Assembly (NCBI GenBank): GCA_018241335.1
Contig: JAFEEA010000019.1
Location: forward strand, 1 to 33,758
Origin: Pseudomonadota bacterium
GTDB lineage: Bacteria > Pseudomonadota > Alphaproteobacteria > Caulobacterales > Caulobacteraceae
Direction: 5' to 3'
DNA: 33,758 bases
Every line of letters starts with the position of its first letter. Position 1 is the first letter of the stretch. The notes beneath the pieces are model-generated. The model did no database searches. It was given only the letters and a program-made list of their open reading frames with translations, and was not told where the DNA came from. Shown piece by piece: positions 30,835-33,758 of this stretch. A program made the position numbers and the translations under genes.

Positions 30835-32406
30835 TCAGGGAGCGGATGGTTTGGCTGGCGATCGTTCCTCAAGCAGAGGCCTCGCCGCCTGTTCCTGAGC
30901 GTCGAGCTGCGCCTTGCGGAAGTGCTCGCGGACGCCGGTTTCGGCGCCGAACTCCAGCAACTCATCCGTAGCCGGATCATAGGCCGGCCAGGCCTGCCCG
31001 CCATCGCAGGCGGGCGCACCGGTCTTGGCGAAGGCCACCCAGCAGGAATGGGTCAGGGTGGCCAGGGCGCGCTCGCTGGGACTGATCAGGGGCGTGCGCC
31101 CGGGAACCGCGTCGAGACTGTCGAAGACGAAGGGGATTTCCGAGGCGTGGTTCGTCCCTGGCCGCGTCGCCCGCTGCCGCTCCGGCACGTAGGAGAAGTA
31201 GTAGAGCCAGGTCCTTGCTCCGCCGGATCCCCTGGCCGCGATCCACCGCGCCGGCGCCCCCATGGCCCGGTCGTTGAAGTTCAGCCTGGCCAGGGAGGCG
31301 TCGTCGGGCGCCTCGGCGGCGTAGGCTTGGCGCACCTGCGCCGGAATCGAGGCCACGCTCCCGCTCAGGCCGAACGAGCCCAGCAGAGAGGCTTCGTTGC
31401 TGTTCGAGCCGATGATCAGCGGCACGTCCAGGGCGTGGCCGCGGGCGAAGGCCTGCGTCGGCGTCTCGGTCAGCATGCGCCCGTCCTGGGCGACGCCGCC
31501 GGCGCTGACGATCAGTTTCTCCGCCGGCAGGGCGCGAAGCTGCGCCGCCGTCGCGCCGGCGCCGGCGAGGCCGAGCCGCGTCGCCAGTTCAGCCCCCTGC
31601 GCTTCCCGCTGCGCCAGGGTCGCCGGACGGTCCCAGCCGCCGCCGGATTCCACCGCGGCCTTTTGGAAGAGGCCCTTGTTCGCCGGCATGGCCAGCAGCG
31701 CCAGGGTGTCGCCGCCGCCGGCCGATTCGCCGAACAGGGTGACGTTGCCCGGGTCGCCGCCGAAGGCCGCGATATTGCGCTTGACCCACTTCAGCGCCGC
31801 CACCTGGTCCATCAGGCCATAGTTGACCAGGCCCTGGCGCTTCGGCGCCTCGGCGGTCAGGGCGGGGTGGGCGAAGAAGCCCAGCGCGCCCAGCCGATAG
31901 TTCATGGTGACTACGATCACCCCGTCGCGGGCGAAGTTCACCGCGTCGTAGCTGGGCACATTGGCCGCGCCGAAGATGTTGCCGCCGCCCGGGATCCACA
32001 CCATCACCGGCGCCTTCGCGCCTGCCTTGGCCAGGGCGGCCGGCGCCGTGACGTCCAGGGTCAGGCAATCCTCGCTGACCGGCCCCGTGTAACCGCCGCC
32101 ATTGGGCGCGCCGCCGGGCGGGATAGGTTGCAGGCAGGCCGGCCCGGGAGTATCGGCCGCCCGCGCGCCACGCCAGGGCCGGACCGGGGCCGGCGGCTTC
32201 CAGCGCAACGCGCCCACGGGCGGGGCGGCGTAGGGGATGGATCGAAACACCGCGGCGGGGCCTCGCGCCGCCCCGATGACGACGCCGCCTTCGACGCGGA
32301 CGCTCGGCGCCTGGGCGCTGGCGGCGCGGCCCTCGGCGGCGAGGCTCGGCGCGGCGATCGCGCAGGCCGCCGCGAGGCCGAGCACCAGGGTCTTGATCGC
32401 CGCCAT
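30835..32406 (-). CDS. Exported type B carboxylesterase
   Basis: This 523-residue carboxylesterase/lipase has a signal peptide (MAAIKTLVLGLAAACAIAAP, then SLAAE), so it is periplasmic or secreted. The fold begins VVIGAARGPAAVFRSIPYAA, and the oxyanion region is MVWIPGGGNIFGA. Ser228 is in GESAGGG, the acidic residue is in GSNSNEASLLGS, and the His is in TNHASEIPFVFDSL. All three are as in type B carboxylesterases, with normal length. GGGAGC lies eight bases before ATG 32406. A GTG at 32421 overlaps that site and is less likely. It lies 83 bases after the AraC-type gene on the same strand, which may control it. Confidence 0.92.
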   Translation of the reverse strand: MAAIKTLVLGLAAACAIAAPSLAAEGRAASAQAPSVRVEGGVVIGAARGPAAVFRSIPYAAPPVGALRWKPPAPVRPWRGARAADTPGPACLQPIPPGGAPNGGGYTGPVSEDCLTLDVTAPAALAKAGAKAPVMVWIPGGGNIFGAANVPSYDAVNFARDGVIVVTMNYRLGALGFFAHPALTAEAPKRQGLVNYGLMDQVAALKWVKRNIAAFGGDPGNVTLFGESAGGGDTLALLAMPANKGLFQKAAVESGGGWDRPATLAQREAQGAELATRLGLAGAGATAAQLRALPAEKLIVSAGGVAQDGRMLTETPTQAFARGHALDVPLIIGSNSNEASLLGSFGLSGSVASIPAQVRQAYAAEAPDDASLARLNFNDRAMGAPARWIAARGSGGARTWLYYFSYVPERQRATRPGTNHASEIPFVFDSLDAVPGRTPLISPSERALATLTHSCWVAFAKTGAPACDGGQAWPAYDPATDELLEFGAETGVREHFRKAQLDAQEQAARPLLEERSPAKPSAP

Positions 32407-32489
32407 GCGTTCAGCTCCCACGCTAAGACGGCCGGAAGCTGCGACGGGCGGCGGGGATTGGCAAGCCGTCGGCGGGGCGGCCGGCGTGG

Positions 32490-33491
32490 CTAGGGGCGCT
32501 TCGCGCGCGCCGCGCCGCCGCTCGCCCGCTTCACCGTCCGGCGACCCAGGGCCGCCTCGTTCAGGGCGCGCCGAACGTTGCTGGGCGTGTCGCCCTTCAG
32601 CTTGCGAAAGTGCCGGTTGAACTGGGAGATGTCGGTGTATCCGGCGGCGTAGGCGATGTCGGCGATCGTCTTGGTCGCCTGCTTCTCGTCCACGAAGGCG
32701 CGCAGGCAGGCTTCGATGCGTAGCGCGACCAGCTCTTCGCGAAAGGATCGGCCTTCCTGGGCGTAGAGCTTGTGGAGATAGCGGCGCGACAGGCCAAGCG
32801 CCTCGGCCGCGTCGCCCGGCGACAGTTCAGGGTCGGCGAAGTTGCGGCGCATGTGCTGGCCGATCTGCTCCATGCGCAGCTTGCGGATGGCCTGCCCTTC
32901 GTCCCGCTCCTGGGCCCAGCAATCCTCCAGCACGGCGGACACCAGGCCGCCCACGGCGTCGGTCAGCGCCCCGGCGCCTGGCGCGGCCCGACCGGGGAGC
33001 GTCAGGCCAGCGACAAGCTGGTGCAATAGCGCGGCGACGCCACCCGAGTGGGCGCGCAGGGCGCCGCCCCTCAGCCGTTCGCGGGCGACGAAGCGCGGCG
33101 ACATCAGATGGGTCGGCAGGACCAGCCCGCTCAGCCGCCCCTCGTCCCCCACCCGGACGTCTACGGGCAGCTCGGATTCCAGGATCAGCACCTCGCCGGG
33201 CCGTAGCAGCTTCAGCCGTCCGTCGAAGGCGCGGTATACCGCCTCGCCCAGCGTCAGCGCGCCGAGCAATACCTGTCCGACCCGCGCCCGGCCGGCCGGC
33301 CGGGGGCCGCAACGAAGGGCCTGGCGCGCGCCAATTTCAAGTACGCAAAGTTCGCCCATACGGCGAAACGACGCCGGCGGGGCGAACTCGCCGGCAGGGC
33401 CGCTGAAAAACGGCCATTCACCCTTGGAAGACAAGCCGTTAGCGTCGCGAATCTCCGCCCGCGACGTCGCCGCCCTCTGCCCCAACGCCAT
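32490..33491 (-). CDS. AraC-family transcriptional regulator
   Basis: This 333-residue regulator has an N-terminal AraC-binding-like domain (about 60-200, with RPGEVLILESELPVDVRVGD). The C-terminal two helix-turn-helix DNA-binding domain starts with MRRNFADPELSPGDAAEALG, the first recognition helix region is LSRRYLHKLYAQEGRSFREE, and the second is IADIAYAAGYTDISQFNRHF followed by RKLKGDTPSNVRR. All are hallmarks of the family. The effector is unknown. It is upstream of the carboxylesterase on the same strand. A dyad CACCGC (33524-33529) / GCGGTG (33536-33541) lies 33 bases before its ATG and may be a binding site. Confidence 0.91.
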   Translation of the reverse strand: MALGQRAATSRAEIRDANGLSSKGEWPFFSGPAGEFAPPASFRRMGELCVLEIGARQALRCGPRPAGRARVGQVLLGALTLGEAVYRAFDGRLKLLRPGEVLILESELPVDVRVGDEGRLSGLVLPTHLMSPRFVARERLRGGALRAHSGGVAALLHQLVAGLTLPGRAAPGAGALTDAVGGLVSAVLEDCWAQERDEGQAIRKLRMEQIGQHMRRNFADPELSPGDAAEALGLSRRYLHKLYAQEGRSFREELVALRIEACLRAFVDEKQATKTIADIAYAAGYTDISQFNRHFRKLKGDTPSNVRRALNEAALGRRTVKRASGGAARAKRP

Positions 33492-33758
33492 CCCCGGCCC
33501 CTCCGCCTTATGTTAGCCTTATTCACCGCACGTTGGCGGTGCGCCGTCAGGTCGCCTCGGCCTAAGTGCCGATAAAGATGAAACTTCGTTCATCCGAACC
33601 CCCTGCGACATGGTGCTCTCACTGCATATCCCAATTGGCGCGCCTGTCCAAGACGCCTTGATGCACTTCCTCTACAACTCGGACGAACACCGTTCCCTGG
33701 GATCGGTGTGCCCGCACGCAATGTGCCCAAGAAACGCTGAGGGGCTTCAACAGCATGT
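33492..33758. other. Terminal 267 bases without a supported gene
   Basis: The region upstream of the AraC-type gene holds its promoter, which I cannot place with confidence, and the six-base-arm dyad at 33524-33541. From 33610 an open frame with ATG (MVLSLHIPIGAPVQDALMHF) runs off the window end. Its third-position GC is clearly lower than in the neighbouring genes, and it lacks a ribosome site, so I do not call it. A second ATG near the very end (33755) has GAGGGG ten bases upstream and might begin a gene outside the window. Confidence 0.4.

Noticed and set aside
33578..33661. Short frame starting MKLRSSEPPATWCSHCIS
   Set aside because: A CxxC pair is tempting, but it is 27 codons, has no ribosome site and overlaps another open frame; nothing supports it.

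Overview
The window looks like chromosomal DNA of an alphaproteobacterium of the Caulobacteraceae (Caulobacter/Phenylobacterium type). This is inferred from very GC-rich codon use, a gapR-type nucleoid protein gene a few genes away from a tacA-type sigma-54 response regulator (I recall a similar arrangement in Caulobacter crescentus), a short aa3-oxidase subunit IV gene in front of a three-subunit pnt transhydrogenase, and only the zinc-less form of L36. No tRNA, rRNA, insertion sequence, CRISPR array or prophage was seen. Most genes are ordinary housekeeping genes.

Layout. 1-2353: the C-terminal end of an MFS transporter converges on an MltB-type lipoprotein transglycosylase. 2443-5796: rpmJ with its own promoter and terminator, then gapR overlapping a gene for a very basic protein, a small conserved-type protein and an exported type I phosphodiesterase. 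5807-8690 (minus): a slipin translationally coupled to a short GntR regulator with a striking palindromic, apparently leaderless promoter, and tacA. 8871-10653: a zinc-free MDR oxidoreductase divergent from a Crp/Fnr regulator. 10725-17352 (plus): exported alpha/beta hydrolase, M3 oligoendopeptidase plus ABC1-type kinase, and an alpha/beta hydrolase plus MFS pair. 17365-20124: an iron-permease-family membrane protein, a 315-base AT-richer gap, and an orphan cluster of TadG/TadE-like genes. 20231-23865: aa3 oxidase subunit IV, pntAA, pntAB, an unknown membrane protein and pntB. 23992-27231: alpha/beta hydrolase and a NatA/NatB-like ABC exporter ending at a strong bidirectional terminator shared with rpsU. 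27328-33491: rpsU (GTG start), COQ9, purEK, a GGDEF diguanylate cyclase divergent from purE, a type B carboxylesterase and an AraC regulator. The last 267 bases have no gene I can identify.

How genes work together. purE and purK carry out the two-step carboxylation of AIR in purine synthesis. The pnt genes form the proton-translocating transhydrogenase. COQ9 and possibly the ABC1 kinase point to ubiquinone biosynthesis. gapR, tacA and the diguanylate cyclase belong to the nucleoid and cell-cycle/polar-development circuitry typical of this family. The least explained parts are the basic protein overlapping gapR, the orphan TadG/TadE cluster with a cysteine-containing repeat-like ectodomain, the extra membrane protein inside the pnt operon, and the GntR-slipin control region.
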